Positions 7,468-18,802 are shown, counted from the stretch's first letter. The stretch is 64,000 bases of DNA from CAXMMR01 sp965198995 (GCA_965198995.1 CBDAQG010000002.1:1116001-1180000), one strand, 5' to 3'. A program made the numbers and translations. Notes: generated by a model from the letters alone, not told the origin.

Positions 7468-9656
7468 GGCGCGGCGGCGCGGCGCGCGGCCGGACGGGCG
7501 GCGTTACCGCTCCAGGCCGGCAGGGCGGCGATGCGCTCGCCGAGGCCGGCGAGTAGGTCCACCTGGCGGGCGATGCGGTCGAGCGCCGGGTCCGGCCGGC
7601 AGCGCGGGTCGCGCTCGGGGGGCGAGCGCCGGTCGGCCATCGCGGCCAGGCTGGCCTCGACCCACGCCGCCCAGGCGAGCCAGTCGGTGCTCTCCGCCTG
7701 GTCCGGCGGCTCCGCCCGCTCCACGGCCAGCGCCGCGAGCCGCCCGGCGACTCGGCGCAGGATTGCGTCCGCCGTCAGCACCGCATCGGTCGAGGCCGAC
7801 CGCCTCGCACCCGGCTCCTGCATGGCGCGCGACAGCGACGCCTCGAGGTTGTTGGAGGCGAGCCCGGCGGCCCGCCGCGCCCGCCCCGTTGCCGCCTCAT
7901 CCACCTGCCCGATCGGCAGCCGCAGCGCGATGCCGGCGTAGCTGGCATGTGCGAGCAGCGTCGTGCGCAGCTCGGCGCCGAGCCGCCCGGGCTCCCAGCT
8001 CGGCCACAGCAGCACGCTGCCGGCCAGCGCCATCAGCCCGCCGGCGACGGTGAACACCATCCGCATGGTCGCGATCACCCACTCGCTCTCGCCCGGACGG
8101 CCGCTCTCCACCAGCAGCACCACCACGGGGGTGTAGAAGGCGATGAACAGGCCGTAGCTCACCTGCCGCATGGCCAGCGCCAGGGTGCAGAGCAACGGCA
8201 GCATCAGCGCCACCTGCAGTGGCGTGTGGGTGATCCAGGCCAGCGACCCGGCGACCAGGCCGCCGACCAGCGTGCCGCCGATCCGCTCGACAGCGCGCTG
8301 CGAGGTCGCGGCGAAGTACGGCTGCAGCACCAGCACCAGGGTGATGGTCAGCCAGTGCGTATAGTGAGTGCCGGCGAGCTGCGTCCACAGCAGCGCCGGG
8401 CAAACCAGCACGGTGACGCGCGCGGCGTGGCGCAGCACCGCCGAGTTCCAATCGAGGTTGGCGGCGAGCGGTAAGGCGAAGCGCTGGCGCCATCCCGGCG
8501 CGCGGCTCGGCGCCACTGTGCCGGGCTCCGGCTCGCCTGGCGCCGGGGTGAGCGGTATGCGCAGCCGCTCGGCGATCCTGGCCGCCGCCCGGTCGAGCAC
8601 CGGATCGCCGCTCGAGCTGGCGACGAGGCGCTCGACATGCTCGAGCAGCCGTACGGTCGGCGGCGCGCGACGCTGGCGCACCAGCCGCCCGACCAGTCGC
8701 AGCAGCGGCTCGAGGCGGCGCAGGAGCCGCATCGCCGCACGGTGCTGCGGCGTGCCGCCGCGCTCGACGATGTCGGCCAACGCGACCAGCAGGCCGAACA
8801 GCTGGTCGGCCGCCTCGAGCCGGATCAGCGCCAACGCGCCGGCGCCGCTGGATGGCCCGCGCGCGCGCAGCGTCTCGCCGGTGACGGCCCGCGCCCGCTC
8901 GATCGAGGCCCGGATGGCGCTGCGCCGCGCCCTGGCATGCACGTCCCAGTCCTGCAGGTCGACCGCCGGGCCGCCGGCGGCGCTGGCGAGCTGCGCCTCG
9001 GCGAGGCGCTTGAGCTCGCGCGTCGCCGAGGCCAGGCGGTCCCACACCTCGGCATTGGCGCGGCGGGCCGGCCCATAGGGATGGATGCGCCACAGCACCA
9101 GCGCCAGCAGCATCGCCCACAGGCCGCCCAGCCCGAAGGTGAGGCCGATCAGCGACGCCTCGCGCGGCCGCAGCGGCGCGTCGATCGCCAGCAGCATCAT
9201 CACCGCCAGCATGTTGCCCGGCGCCACCCAGTGCTGGCCCCAGATCCGCATCAGCATGCCGCCGAACAGCACCAGGGCGGCAAACGGCAGCACCAGCCAC
9301 AGCGCAATGCCGCGCAGCACCGAGAACATCGCCAGCAGCATCGCCCCCGCGGCGACGAAGCCGAGCATGACCACGAGCCGCCGGCCGAGCGGACCGGCCG
9401 GGTCGACGATGCAGGTGAGCAGCGCCCCGAGGGCGGCGAACTCCAGCGACGGCCGATGCAGATAGATCGCCAGCAGCAGCGGCAAGGCCGCCGCCAGCCC
9501 GGCGCGGATGCCTTCGCCGACGCTGATCGCGCGCAGTTCCAGGCCGACGGGCAGGCGCGCGAGGTTGCCGCCGGGGCTACCGGCGGTGCCACGCGACGAC
9601 AGGGCCAGGGGCTCTGCCCCTGGACCCCGCTGGGGGCGGCGCCCCCAGACCCGCAT
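7464..9656 (-). CDS. FUSC family membrane transporter (aromatic acid exporter-like)
   Basis: The roughly 730-aa product has two blocks of membrane helices separated by long soluble stretches, as in YccS/AaeB-type FUSC proteins: helices at about 60-200 (AGLAAALPLLLAIYL onward) and again at about 410-560 (VLVCPALLWTQLAGTHY, LTITLVLVLQPYFAATSQRA). FUSC proteins are thought to export aromatic acids or other organic anions. The only in-frame ATG codons before the first helix are at 9656 and 9734, and both lie in a hairpin repeat. The first 35 or so residues (MRVWGRRPQRGPGAEPLAL...) are therefore repeat-encoded. No GTG or TTG start follows before the helix. It is coupled to the GT2 gene. Confidence 0.8.
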   Translation of the reverse strand: MRVWGRRPQRGPGAEPLALSSRGTAGSPGGNLARLPVGLELRAISVGEGIRAGLAAALPLLLAIYLHRPSLEFAALGALLTCIVDPAGPLGRRLVVMLGFVAAGAMLLAMFSVLRGIALWLVLPFAALVLFGGMLMRIWGQHWVAPGNMLAVMMLLAIDAPLRPREASLIGLTFGLGGLWAMLLALVLWRIHPYGPARRANAEVWDRLASATRELKRLAEAQLASAAGGPAVDLQDWDVHARARRSAIRASIERARAVTGETLRARGPSSGAGALALIRLEAADQLFGLLVALADIVERGGTPQHRAAMRLLRRLEPLLRLVGRLVRQRRAPPTVRLLEHVERLVASSSGDPVLDRAAARIAERLRIPLTPAPGEPEPGTVAPSRAPGWRQRFALPLAANLDWNSAVLRHAARVTVLVCPALLWTQLAGTHYTHWLTITLVLVLQPYFAATSQRAVERIGGTLVGGLVAGSLAWITHTPLQVALMLPLLCTLALAMRQVSYGLFIAFYTPVVVLLVESGRPGESEWVIATMRMVFTVAGGLMALAGSVLLWPSWEPGRLGAELRTTLLAHASYAGIALRLPIGQVDEAATGRARRAAGLASNNLEASLSRAMQEPGARRSASTDAVLTADAILRRVAGRLAALAVERAEPPDQAESTDWLAWAAWVEASLAAMADRRSPPERDPRCRPDPALDRIARQVDLLAGLGERIAALPAWSGNAARPAARRAAAP

Positions 9657-9810
9657 CCGTTTGGAGACTAGATGGGCGCTGTCCTGCTTGGCGAAGCCAT
9701 TCAACGCTCTACCCCAGAGCACCGCCCCTGCCATGGAATCATGACTAAGTAATGGATTTTAAAGGCTCCGCCTTTAATGGGGTCCAGGGGCAAAGCCCCT
9801 GGCCTTCCTT
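9601..9810 (-). repeat. Composite hairpin repeat between acnA and FUSC gene
   Basis: The left end is CCAGGGGC-TCT-GCCCCTGG, followed by the B hairpin GGGGGC-GGC-GCCCCC. The right half holds CTTGGCGAAGCCATTCAA, AAAGGC-TCC-GCCTTT and CCAGGGGC-AAA-GCCCCTGG, ending CCTTCCTT. Its right end is 2 bases from the acnA stop codon; its left part is translated as the N-terminus of the FUSC gene. Confidence 0.85.
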
Positions 9811-9812
9811 CG

Positions 9813-12503
<2,691 letters not shown>

Positions 12504-12632
12504 GGGGATCCTTTCGTAGCCCGGGCGGCTGGCCACGGGCGCTCCTCGTGTCGTCGCGCTGCTTGCAGGTGCGGCCTGGCTTAGACCATATCGCTGCTCC
12601 GCTCGTCCATATATGGGAGCCGGATCAGCGGG
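12504..12632. promoter_or_regulatory. Divergent acnA / ccmA promoter region
   Basis: This 129-bp gap must hold both promoters. It contains the perfect palindrome CCATATATGG (12607-12616). On the ccmA strand there is a weak promoter-like pair, TTGCAG (12563-12568) and CATATC (12587-12592), with an 18-base spacer. No hairpin repeat lies here, unlike most other gaps. The regulator is not identifiable. Confidence 0.3.
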
Positions 12633-13235
12633 GTGGAGATGCGGCTTGAGGCCGAGGCGCTGGTCGTGTTCCGCTCCGAGCGGCTGGTGCTGGACGGCGT
12701 CAGCCTGGCCGTGCCGGCGGGTGGGGCGCTGCTGCTGCTGGGGCCGAACGGGGCGGGCAAGTCGACGCTGCTGCGGGTGCTCGCCGGGCTCAAGCGGCCG
12801 GATGGCGGGCGGCTGTGTTGGGACGGCGCGGACGCGCTGGCCGAGCCGGCGGCGCATGGCGCCAATGTCGGCTATCTCGGCCATCAGGACGCGATCAAGC
12901 CCGGGCTCACGGTGATGGAAAACCTGGCACTGGCGGCGCGCCTCAGCCGCCGCCCACCGGTCGCCTCGCTCGCCGCGCTCGACCTGCTGGGGCTCGCCGC
13001 CCTGCCGTCGCGGCTGCTCTCCGCCGGTCAGCGCCGACGCCTCGCCTTGGCGCGCCTGCACCTGGGGGGCGCCCCGCTGTGGCTGCTCGACGAGCCAAGC
13101 CTCGGCCTCGACGCCGCCTCGGTCGGGCGCCTCGGCGCGCTGATCGCCGGGCACCGCGCCGAGGGCGGCGTGGTCGTCGTCGCGACGCATGTCGAGCTGC
13201 CGCTGCCCGATGCCGCGCGACTGCAGCTCGGATGA
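12633..13235 (+). CDS. ccmA: Heme exporter ATP-binding protein CcmA
   Basis: CcmA is the ATPase of the CcmABCD complex of cytochrome c maturation system I. The compact 200-aa ABC domain shows Walker A GPNGAGKST (near residue 37), signature-region LSAGQRRRLALARL (near 130) and Walker B LWLLDEP. Such short single-domain ATPases are typical of CcmA. GTG 12633 or ATG 12639 may start it. Its stop overlaps the ccmB start by four bases (ATGA). Confidence 0.92.
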   Translation: MEMRLEAEALVVFRSERLVLDGVSLAVPAGGALLLLGPNGAGKSTLLRVLAGLKRPDGGRLCWDGADALAEPAAHGANVGYLGHQDAIKPGLTVMENLALAARLSRRPPVASLAALDLLGLAALPSRLLSAGQRRRLALARLHLGGAPLWLLDEPSLGLDAASVGRLGALIAGHRAEGGVVVVATHVELPLPDAARLQLG

Positions 13236-13897
13236 GGCGCTTTGGCGCCGTTCTCGGCCGCGAGCTGCGTCTGTCCCTGCGTCACGCCGGCGACACGCTG
13301 GCGGCGCTGCTGTTCTTCCTGCTCGCCGGGCTGCTGTTCCCGCTCGCGATCGGACCCGCGCCGCAGACCCTGGGCCGGCTGGCGCCCGGCATCGTCTGGG
13401 TGTGCGCGCTGCTCGCCACGCTGCTGCCGCTCGACCGGCTGTTCGGCGCCGACTGGGAGGACGGCTCGCTTGACCAGCTGCTGCTCAGCGGCCTGCCGCC
13501 GGCGCTGCTGGTGCTCGCCAAGGCCGCCGGCCTGTGGGTCACCAGCGGGCTGCCGCTGCTGCTCGCCGCGGCGCCGCTCGCGATCATGCTCAACGCCAAC
13601 CCGGCGATCCTGCCGGTGCTGCTCGCCGGCCTGCTGCTCGGCACGCTCTGCCTCGCCCTGATCGGCACCCTCGCCGCCGCCATCGTGCTTGGCGCCAGGC
13701 GCGGCGGGGTGCTGCTGCCGCTGCTGGTGCTGCCGCTGGCAACCCCGGTGCTGATCTTCGGCGCCGCCGCGGCGGACGCAGCTGCCGGCGGCCTGACCCC
13801 GCGACCACACCTGCTGCTGCTCGCCGCCGTGCTCGCCGGCACCCTGCCGGTCGCGCCGATCGCTGCCGGCGCGGCTTTGCGGGCGGCCTTGGAGTAG
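13232..13897 (+). CDS. ccmB: Heme exporter permease CcmB
   Basis: CcmB is the membrane permease partner of CcmA. The 221-aa product has about six hydrophobic helices and the family N-terminus (FGAVLGRELRLSLRHAGDTL, then LDRLFGADWEDGSLDQLL). It is co-translated with ccmA. In most system I operons ccmC, ccmD and ccmE follow directly. Here a hairpin repeat starts at the base after the stop and a regulator gene lies beyond, so the remaining ccm genes must be elsewhere if the pathway is complete. Confidence 0.92.
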   Translation: MRRFGAVLGRELRLSLRHAGDTLAALLFFLLAGLLFPLAIGPAPQTLGRLAPGIVWVCALLATLLPLDRLFGADWEDGSLDQLLLSGLPPALLVLAKAAGLWVTSGLPLLLAAAPLAIMLNANPAILPVLLAGLLLGTLCLALIGTLAAAIVLGARRGGVLLPLLVLPLATPVLIFGAAAADAAAGGLTPRPHLLLLAAVLAGTLPVAPIAAGAALRAALE

Positions 13898-14140
13898 CAA
13901 GGAAGGCCAGGGGCGTCGCCCCTGGACCCGATTAAAGGCGGAGCCTTTAAAATCCATTCTTATTCATGGTCACTGGGCGAGGTCGGTGCCGTGGGAAGCA
14001 GGATTGAATGGCTTCGCCAAGCAAGGAGGCGCCCGTCTGGACTCCAAACAAATGGGGTCTGGGGCCACGGGCCCCAGCGTCGGGACCCATCGCACGAGTG
14101 CGATGGGCGCCCGGTCCAGGGCAGAGCCCTGGCCTTGCTT
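13898..14140 (+). repeat. Composite A-B hairpin repeat between ccmB and scfR-like gene
   Basis: A near-complete copy. In order: CAAGGAAGGCCAGGGGC-GTC-GCCCCTGG, AAAGGC-GGA-GCCTTT, GAATGGCTTCGCCAAGCAAG, the B hairpin CTGGGGCC-AC-GGGCCCCAG, the D hairpin CCCATCGCA-CGAG-TGCGATGGG, and CCAGGGC-AGA-GCCCTGG-CCTTGCTT. The left end is adjacent to the ccmB stop; the right end overlaps two bases of the stop of the convergent regulator. Confidence 0.85.
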
Positions 14141-15536
14141 ACCGCTTCGACTTCGCCTCAAACCGATAAGGGCTGTCGCTCGCCGTGTATGGGTCCATGG
14201 CCAGCCGGTGCTCCAGGGGCGGAAAGGCGCGGCTGCGGCAGTGTTCGCGCTCGCAGAGCCGGCAGGACAGCCCGATCCCGACCGCGGCGCGCTCCAGCTC
14301 GATGCCATCCGCATAGACCATCTCGGCGGCGTTCGAGACGTCGCAGCCCATGGCGATGACGTGCGTCGGTGGTGGCTCGCCCCAGGCGGCGGGCGGCCCG
14401 CTGACGCTGCGGGCAAAGCACAGGAACGTGGCTCCGTCCGGCAGCTGGGCGACTTGGACGCGGATGCTGCCGGGGGTCATGAAGGCCGAGTGCACCACCC
14501 AGCGCGGGCAGGAGCCGCCGTAGCGGGCGAACGGAAAGCCGGCGGCGGAGAAGCGTTTGCTGACGTTGCCGGCCGGGTCGGTGCGCAGGAAGAAGAACGG
14601 CACGCCGCGTTCGCCGGCCCGTTGCAGCGATGACAGCCGGTGGCAGGCCTGCTCGAACGAGACGCAGAACCGCGCCGCCAGTGCCTCGACGTCGTGGCGC
14701 AGGTCGCGCGCCGCGTCGAGGAAGCTTGCATAGGGCATCAGCAGCGCCGCCGCGGCGTAGTTCAGCAGCCCGATGCGGATCAGCGCCGCCGCTTCGGGGG
14801 TGGAGGGTGCGATGGCGCTGACCTGGTGCTCCACCGCATCGCGCGCCTCGAGCAGCATCAGCTGGAACGCCATGTGGAAGCCGCGGCTCTCGCGTGGCAA
14901 CTGCTCGGAGAGGAACAGGGTGCGCGCCACGGGATCGTAGCGGCGCAGCGCGTCCTCGTGCGGGCCGACGCGCACGGTCAGCCCGTGCACCCGGCGCATG
15001 CGCTCGGCCAGCGCATGGTTCATTTCGGCGGGTGCGGCGTCCAGCGTGCGGCCGATCGCCTCGGCGGCGGCTTCCATGTCGGGGAAGTGGTTCGAGCGCT
15101 CGTGGAAGGCGTCGCGCGCCTCCTCGTTGGGCAGCAGGATGCGCCGGCCGGAGGGCAGGGCGATGCCGGTCGCATCCTCCCGCGCGACCCGCCAGGCGCG
15201 ATACAGGGTGAGCACGGCGCGGCTGGCGGCCGGGTTGCCGGCCAGCGCCGCGAGCTCGGCCTCCGGCACCGCGACGGCGCCGAGCAGCGGGTCGGCGAAG
15301 GCCTCGCGCAGCCCGACCTCCAGCTCGCGCTCCTGGGCGCCGGAGAGCGCTGCGAGGTCCACCCGCAGGGTTTCGGCCAGCCGGATCAGCAGCGCGGCGG
15401 TGATGTTGCGCTGGTCGTGCTCGATCAGGTTGAGGTAGCTCGCCGAGATCCCGAGGCGCACCGCGAGCGCCTGCTGGGACACGCCCTGGTCCTGGCGCAG
15501 GCGTCGCACGGTGCGGCCGATCAGCGGGCGAGCCAT
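14139..15536 (-). CDS. ScfR/RamB-type regulator of short-chain acyl metabolism
   Basis: The 465-aa product has an XRE helix-turn-helix at residues 8-62 (VRRLRQDQGVSQQALAVRLG, SASYLNLIEHDQRNI), a degenerate IrrE/ImmA-like middle part (SNHFPDMEAAAEAIG, FHMAFQLMLLEARDAV, without a clear HExxH), and the short-chain fatty acyl regulator C-terminal domain ending in a cysteine cluster (SCRLCEREHC) and RAFPPLEHRL. Relatives (RamB, ScfR, PrpR of actinobacteria) control the glyoxylate shunt or methylcitrate cycle, probably by sensing acyl-CoA. It is divergent from aceA, the obvious target. A GTTGTCAAT motif lies just before its own start, so autoregulation is likely. Confidence 0.88.
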   Translation of the reverse strand: MARPLIGRTVRRLRQDQGVSQQALAVRLGISASYLNLIEHDQRNITAALLIRLAETLRVDLAALSGAQERELEVGLREAFADPLLGAVAVPEAELAALAGNPAASRAVLTLYRAWRVAREDATGIALPSGRRILLPNEEARDAFHERSNHFPDMEAAAEAIGRTLDAAPAEMNHALAERMRRVHGLTVRVGPHEDALRRYDPVARTLFLSEQLPRESRGFHMAFQLMLLEARDAVEHQVSAIAPSTPEAAALIRIGLLNYAAAALLMPYASFLDAARDLRHDVEALAARFCVSFEQACHRLSSLQRAGERGVPFFFLRTDPAGNVSKRFSAAGFPFARYGGSCPRWVVHSAFMTPGSIRVQVAQLPDGATFLCFARSVSGPPAAWGEPPPTHVIAMGCDVSNAAEMVYADGIELERAAVGIGLSCRLCEREHCRSRAFPPLEHRLAMDPYTASDSPYRFEAKSKR

Positions 15537-15551
15537 GTCAGTCCTTTACCA

Positions 15552-15649
15552 ATTGACAACTTTTTTAGTGTAGCTGGACACCGGATTGCACCGCTGCTGG
15601 CGGCTTCGCAGGTGCAGCATGGTCGAGCCTGCCGTAAAACGTTGTCAAT
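15552..15649. promoter_or_regulatory. Inverted operator-like pair between scfR-like gene and aceA
   Basis: ATTGACAAC at 15552-15560 and GTTGTCAAT at 15641-15649 are exact reverse complements whose starts are 89 bp apart. Each is flanked by an A/T tract: read outward, AAAAAAGTTGTCAAT toward the regulator and AAAACGTTGTCAAT toward aceA. A smaller inverted pair, TGCACC/GGTGCA (15587-15592 and 15611-15616), lies between. The arrangement fits two binding sites for the divergent regulator, one per promoter. Confidence 0.6.
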
Positions 15650-15699
15650 GCGTCGTGCCGCGTTGATGGCGCGACGATGGCTCCAGGAGATTGACAGAC

Positions 15700-17367
15700 A
15701 TGCCTACCTCGTTCGGCCCGACCCGCAGCCCCGAGGGCATGGGGGGCGTCCTGTCCAGCCTGCTCGGCAGCCGCTCGGCCTATGGCGAACACATCGCGAG
15801 CGTGGCGAAGCTGGTCGAGCACAAACAGGGCGGCTGGGACGGCATCAATCCCGAGTCGGTGGCGCGGATGCGGCTGCAGAACCGCTTCCTCACCGGCCTC
15901 GACATCGCCCGCTACACCGCCGCGATCATGCGCGAGGACATGGCGGCCTATGACGCCGACCCGGCGCTCTACACGCAGTCGCTGGGCGCGTGGCACGGCT
16001 TCATCGCGCAGCAGCAGATGATCGCCGTCAAGAAGCACTTCGGCACCACCAAGCGGCGCTACATCTACCTGTCCGGCTGGATGGTCGCCGCGCTGCGCTC
16101 CGAGTTCGGCCCGCTGCCCGACCAGTCTATGCATGAGAAGACCTCGGTGCCGGCGCTGATCGCCGAGATCTACACCTTTTTGCGTCAGGCCGATCAGCGG
16201 GAGCTTGGCGGCCTGTTCCGGGCGGTCGATGCGGCGCGCGCGGCTGGCGATGCCGCGCGCGAGGCGGAGCTGCTCGCCGCCATCGAGGGCTATGAGACCC
16301 ACGTGGTGCCGATCATCGCCGACATTGACGCGGGCTTTGGCAATGCGGAGGCCACCTACCTGCTCGCCAAGAAGATGATCGAGGCGGGCGCCTGCGCGCT
16401 GCAGATCGAGAACCAGGTGTCCGACGAGAAGCAGTGCGGCCACCAGGACGGCAAGGTCACCGTGCCGCACGAGGACTTTCTGGCGAAGGTGCGGGCGCTA
16501 CGCTACGCGTTCCTCGAGCTCGGCGTCGAGGACGGCATCATCGTCACCCGCACCGACAGCCTGGGCGCGGGCCTCACCAAGCAGATCGCGGTGAGCCACG
16601 TGCCGGGCGACCTCGGCGACCAGTACAACAGCTTTCTCGATTGCGAGGAGGTTGGCCCGGGCGAGGCGCGCAACGGCGACGTGATCATCAACCGCGACGG
16701 CAAGCTGCTGCGGCCGAAGCGACTGGCCAGCAACCTCTACCAGTTCCGTGCCGGCACCGGCGTCGACCGTTGCGTTCTCGACTCCATCACCTCGCTGCAG
16801 AACGGCGCCGACCTGCTCTGGATCGAGACCGAGAAGCCGCATATCGAGCAGATCGCCGGCATGATGGACCGCATTCGCGCCGTCGTGCCGAACGCCAAAC
16901 TCGCCTACAACAACTCGCCCTCGTTCAACTGGACGCTGAACTTCCGTCAGCAGGTCTTCGACGCCTGGGTCGCCGATGGCCGCGACCTGTCCGCCTATGA
17001 CCGGGCAAAGCTGATGAGCGTGAAGTATGACGAGACCGCGCTCGGCGCCGAGGCGGACGAGCGGATCCGCACCTTCCAGGCCGATGCCGCCAGGCGCGCC
17101 GGCATCTTCCACCACCTGATCACGCTGCCGACCTATCACACCGCGGCGCTGTCGACGGACAACCTGTCGCGCGAGTATTTCGGTGAGCAGGGCATGCTGG
17201 GCTACGTGCTGAACGTGCAGCGCCAGGAGCTGCGGCAGGGCATCGCCTGCGTGAAGCACCAGAACATGGCGGGCTCAGACGTAGGCGATGATCATAAGGA
17301 GTATTTCGCCGGCGAGGCAGCGCTGAAGGCCGGCGGTGCGCATAATACGATGGGGCAGTTTAGCTGA
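15700..17367 (+). CDS. aceA: Isocitrate lyase
   Basis: Isocitrate lyase splits isocitrate into glyoxylate and succinate, the first step of the glyoxylate shunt used for growth on acetate or fatty acids. The 555-aa product belongs to the longer bacterial class (about 530 aa). It shows the catalytic loop DEKQCGHQDGKVTVP near residue 245 (KKCGH equivalent), VPIIADIDAGFGNAEATYLL near 200, and YNNSPSFNWTLNF near 405. ATG 15700 is chosen over TTG 15691 because AGGAGA (15685-15690) is spaced correctly for it. No malate synthase gene is in view. Confidence 0.96.
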   Translation: MPTSFGPTRSPEGMGGVLSSLLGSRSAYGEHIASVAKLVEHKQGGWDGINPESVARMRLQNRFLTGLDIARYTAAIMREDMAAYDADPALYTQSLGAWHGFIAQQQMIAVKKHFGTTKRRYIYLSGWMVAALRSEFGPLPDQSMHEKTSVPALIAEIYTFLRQADQRELGGLFRAVDAARAAGDAAREAELLAAIEGYETHVVPIIADIDAGFGNAEATYLLAKKMIEAGACALQIENQVSDEKQCGHQDGKVTVPHEDFLAKVRALRYAFLELGVEDGIIVTRTDSLGAGLTKQIAVSHVPGDLGDQYNSFLDCEEVGPGEARNGDVIINRDGKLLRPKRLASNLYQFRAGTGVDRCVLDSITSLQNGADLLWIETEKPHIEQIAGMMDRIRAVVPNAKLAYNNSPSFNWTLNFRQQVFDAWVADGRDLSAYDRAKLMSVKYDETALGAEADERIRTFQADAARRAGIFHHLITLPTYHTAALSTDNLSREYFGEQGMLGYVLNVQRQELRQGIACVKHQNMAGSDVGDDHKEYFAGEAALKAGGAHNTMGQFS

Positions 17368-17370
17368 TCT

Positions 17371-17577
17371 AAAGGCAAGGCAAGGCAAGGGGCTTTGCCC
17401 CTTGACCCCATCAAAGGCGAAGCCTTTGACATCCATACGTTGTTCATTTTCGACGGGCGAGCGCGATACGAGGTTGGACCCCAATTGATGGGGTTTGGGG
17501 CCGCGGGCCTCAGCGCCGGATTCCCGTCGCACATGTGCGATGGGGTCCCGGCCAGGGTAGAGCCCTGGCCTTTCTTC
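17371..17577 (+). repeat. Composite A-B hairpin repeat between aceA and argD
   Basis: It starts 3 bases after the aceA stop with AAGGCAAGGCAAGGCAAGGG (a short AAGGC slippage run), GGGGC-TTT-GCCCC, AAAGGC-GAA-GCCTTT, a B-type GGGGCCGCGGGCCTC hairpin, the D hairpin GTCGCACATGTGCGAT, and CCAGGG-TAGAG-CCCTGG followed by CCTTTCTT. The argD start is 25 bp further on. Confidence 0.8.
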
Positions 17578-17602
17578 CCCTGTGTTTGCTAGTCCTAGCC
17601 TC

Positions 17603-18802
17603 ATGATCCCGCCCCTGATGCCCACCTACGCCCGCGCCCCGATCGCCTTCGACCACGGGGAGGGCGCCTGGCTGTATGCCGAGGACGGCCGACGCTATCT
17701 CGACTTCGGCGCCGGCATCGCGACTTCCGCGCTCGGCCACCACCACCCGCATCTGATTGCCGCGGTGACCGAGCAGGCGTCCCGCGTAATGCACGTCTCG
17801 AACCTCTACCGGGTGCCGCAGGCCGAGCGTCTCGCCGAGCGCCTGGTCGCCGCCTCGTTCGCCGACAGCGTGTTCTTCTGCAACTCGGGTGCCGAGGCGA
17901 ATGAGGGGCTGGTCAAGATGATCCGCCGCACGATGGCCAAGACCGGCCGGCCGCAGCGCTACCGCGTTATCTGCTTCGAGGGCGCGTTCCATGGCCGCAC
18001 GCTGGCGATGCTGTCGGCGACCGGCAACGCCAAGTATCTCGACGGTTTCGGTCCCGCCGTGGACGGCTTCGACCACGTCGCCTTTGGCGACCTGGGGGCG
18101 GTGCGCCAGGCGATCGGGCCTGAGACCGCCGGCATCCTGATCGAGCCGGTCCAGGGCGAGGGCGGGATACGACCCGCCTCTGTCGAGTTCCTGCGCGGCT
18201 TGCGGGCGCTGTGTGACGAGCAAGGCCTGTTGCTGGGACTGGACGAGGTACAGTGCGGCATGGGGCGGTCCGGCCGGCTGTTCGCGCATGAGTGGGCGGG
18301 GATCGAGCCGGACGTGCTGTCGGCCGCCAAGGGCATCGCGGGCGGCTTTCCGATGGGCGCGGTGCTGGCGCGGGAGGCGTTGGCGCGTCATCTGACGCCG
18401 GGATCGCATGGCACCACGTTTGGCGGCAATCCGCTGGCCTGCGCGGCGGCGAACGCGGTGCTGGACGTGGTGCTCGCGCCGGGCTTTCTGGCCGAGGTTC
18501 AGGCGCGCGGCGCGACGCTGTGGGCGGGGCTGGAGCGCCTGGTCCAGGAGCATCCCGGCGTTTACACGGCGGCGCGTGGGGTGGGATTGATCGTCGGGCT
18601 GCGCTGCGCGGTGCCGAACACCGAGGCGCAGCGCGTCTGCCTGGATCAGGGCCTGCTCGCGGTCGCGGCTGGCGACAACGTGCTGCGCCTGGTGCCGCCG
18701 CTGATCGTGAGCGAGGCGGAGGTCGAGGAGGCGCTGACGATCCTCGGCCGCGTCGCACAGGTGCTGCATCAGGGCGCGGGTCGCGCGCAGGCCGCCGCCT
18801 GA
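17603..18802 (+). CDS. argD: Acetylornithine aminotransferase
   Basis: This PLP-dependent class III aminotransferase most likely converts N-acetylglutamate semialdehyde to acetylornithine in arginine synthesis; it could also act as succinyldiaminopimelate aminotransferase. The 399-aa product shows LDFGAGIATSALGHHHP at the N-terminus, FFCNSGAEANE near residue 95, FHGRTLAML near 130, IEPVQGEGG near 190, LGLDEVQCGMGRSG near 215, and the PLP lysine in SAAKGIAGGFPMGA near 240. ATG 17603 is preferred, as it follows the promoter-like GCTAGTCC. The small next gene overlaps its stop by one base. argF, the usual neighbour, is absent. Confidence 0.9.
   Translation: MIPPLMPTYARAPIAFDHGEGAWLYAEDGRRYLDFGAGIATSALGHHHPHLIAAVTEQASRVMHVSNLYRVPQAERLAERLVAASFADSVFFCNSGAEANEGLVKMIRRTMAKTGRPQRYRVICFEGAFHGRTLAMLSATGNAKYLDGFGPAVDGFDHVAFGDLGAVRQAIGPETAGILIEPVQGEGGIRPASVEFLRGLRALCDEQGLLLGLDEVQCGMGRSGRLFAHEWAGIEPDVLSAAKGIAGGFPMGAVLAREALARHLTPGSHGTTFGGNPLACAAANAVLDVVLAPGFLAEVQARGATLWAGLERLVQEHPGVYTAARGVGLIVGLRCAVPNTEAQRVCLDQGLLAVAAGDNVLRLVPPLIVSEAEVEEALTILGRVAQVLHQGAGRAQAAA

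Noticed and set aside
12607..12616. CCATATATGG as a known operator
   Set aside because: It is a perfect palindrome but matches no alphaproteobacterial operator that I can name. It is recorded only as part of the divergent promoter region.
12504..13190. N-terminal extension of acnA to 13190
   Set aside because: AcnA has its normal length from ATG 12503 with a ribosome-binding site. The extension is antisense to ccmA.
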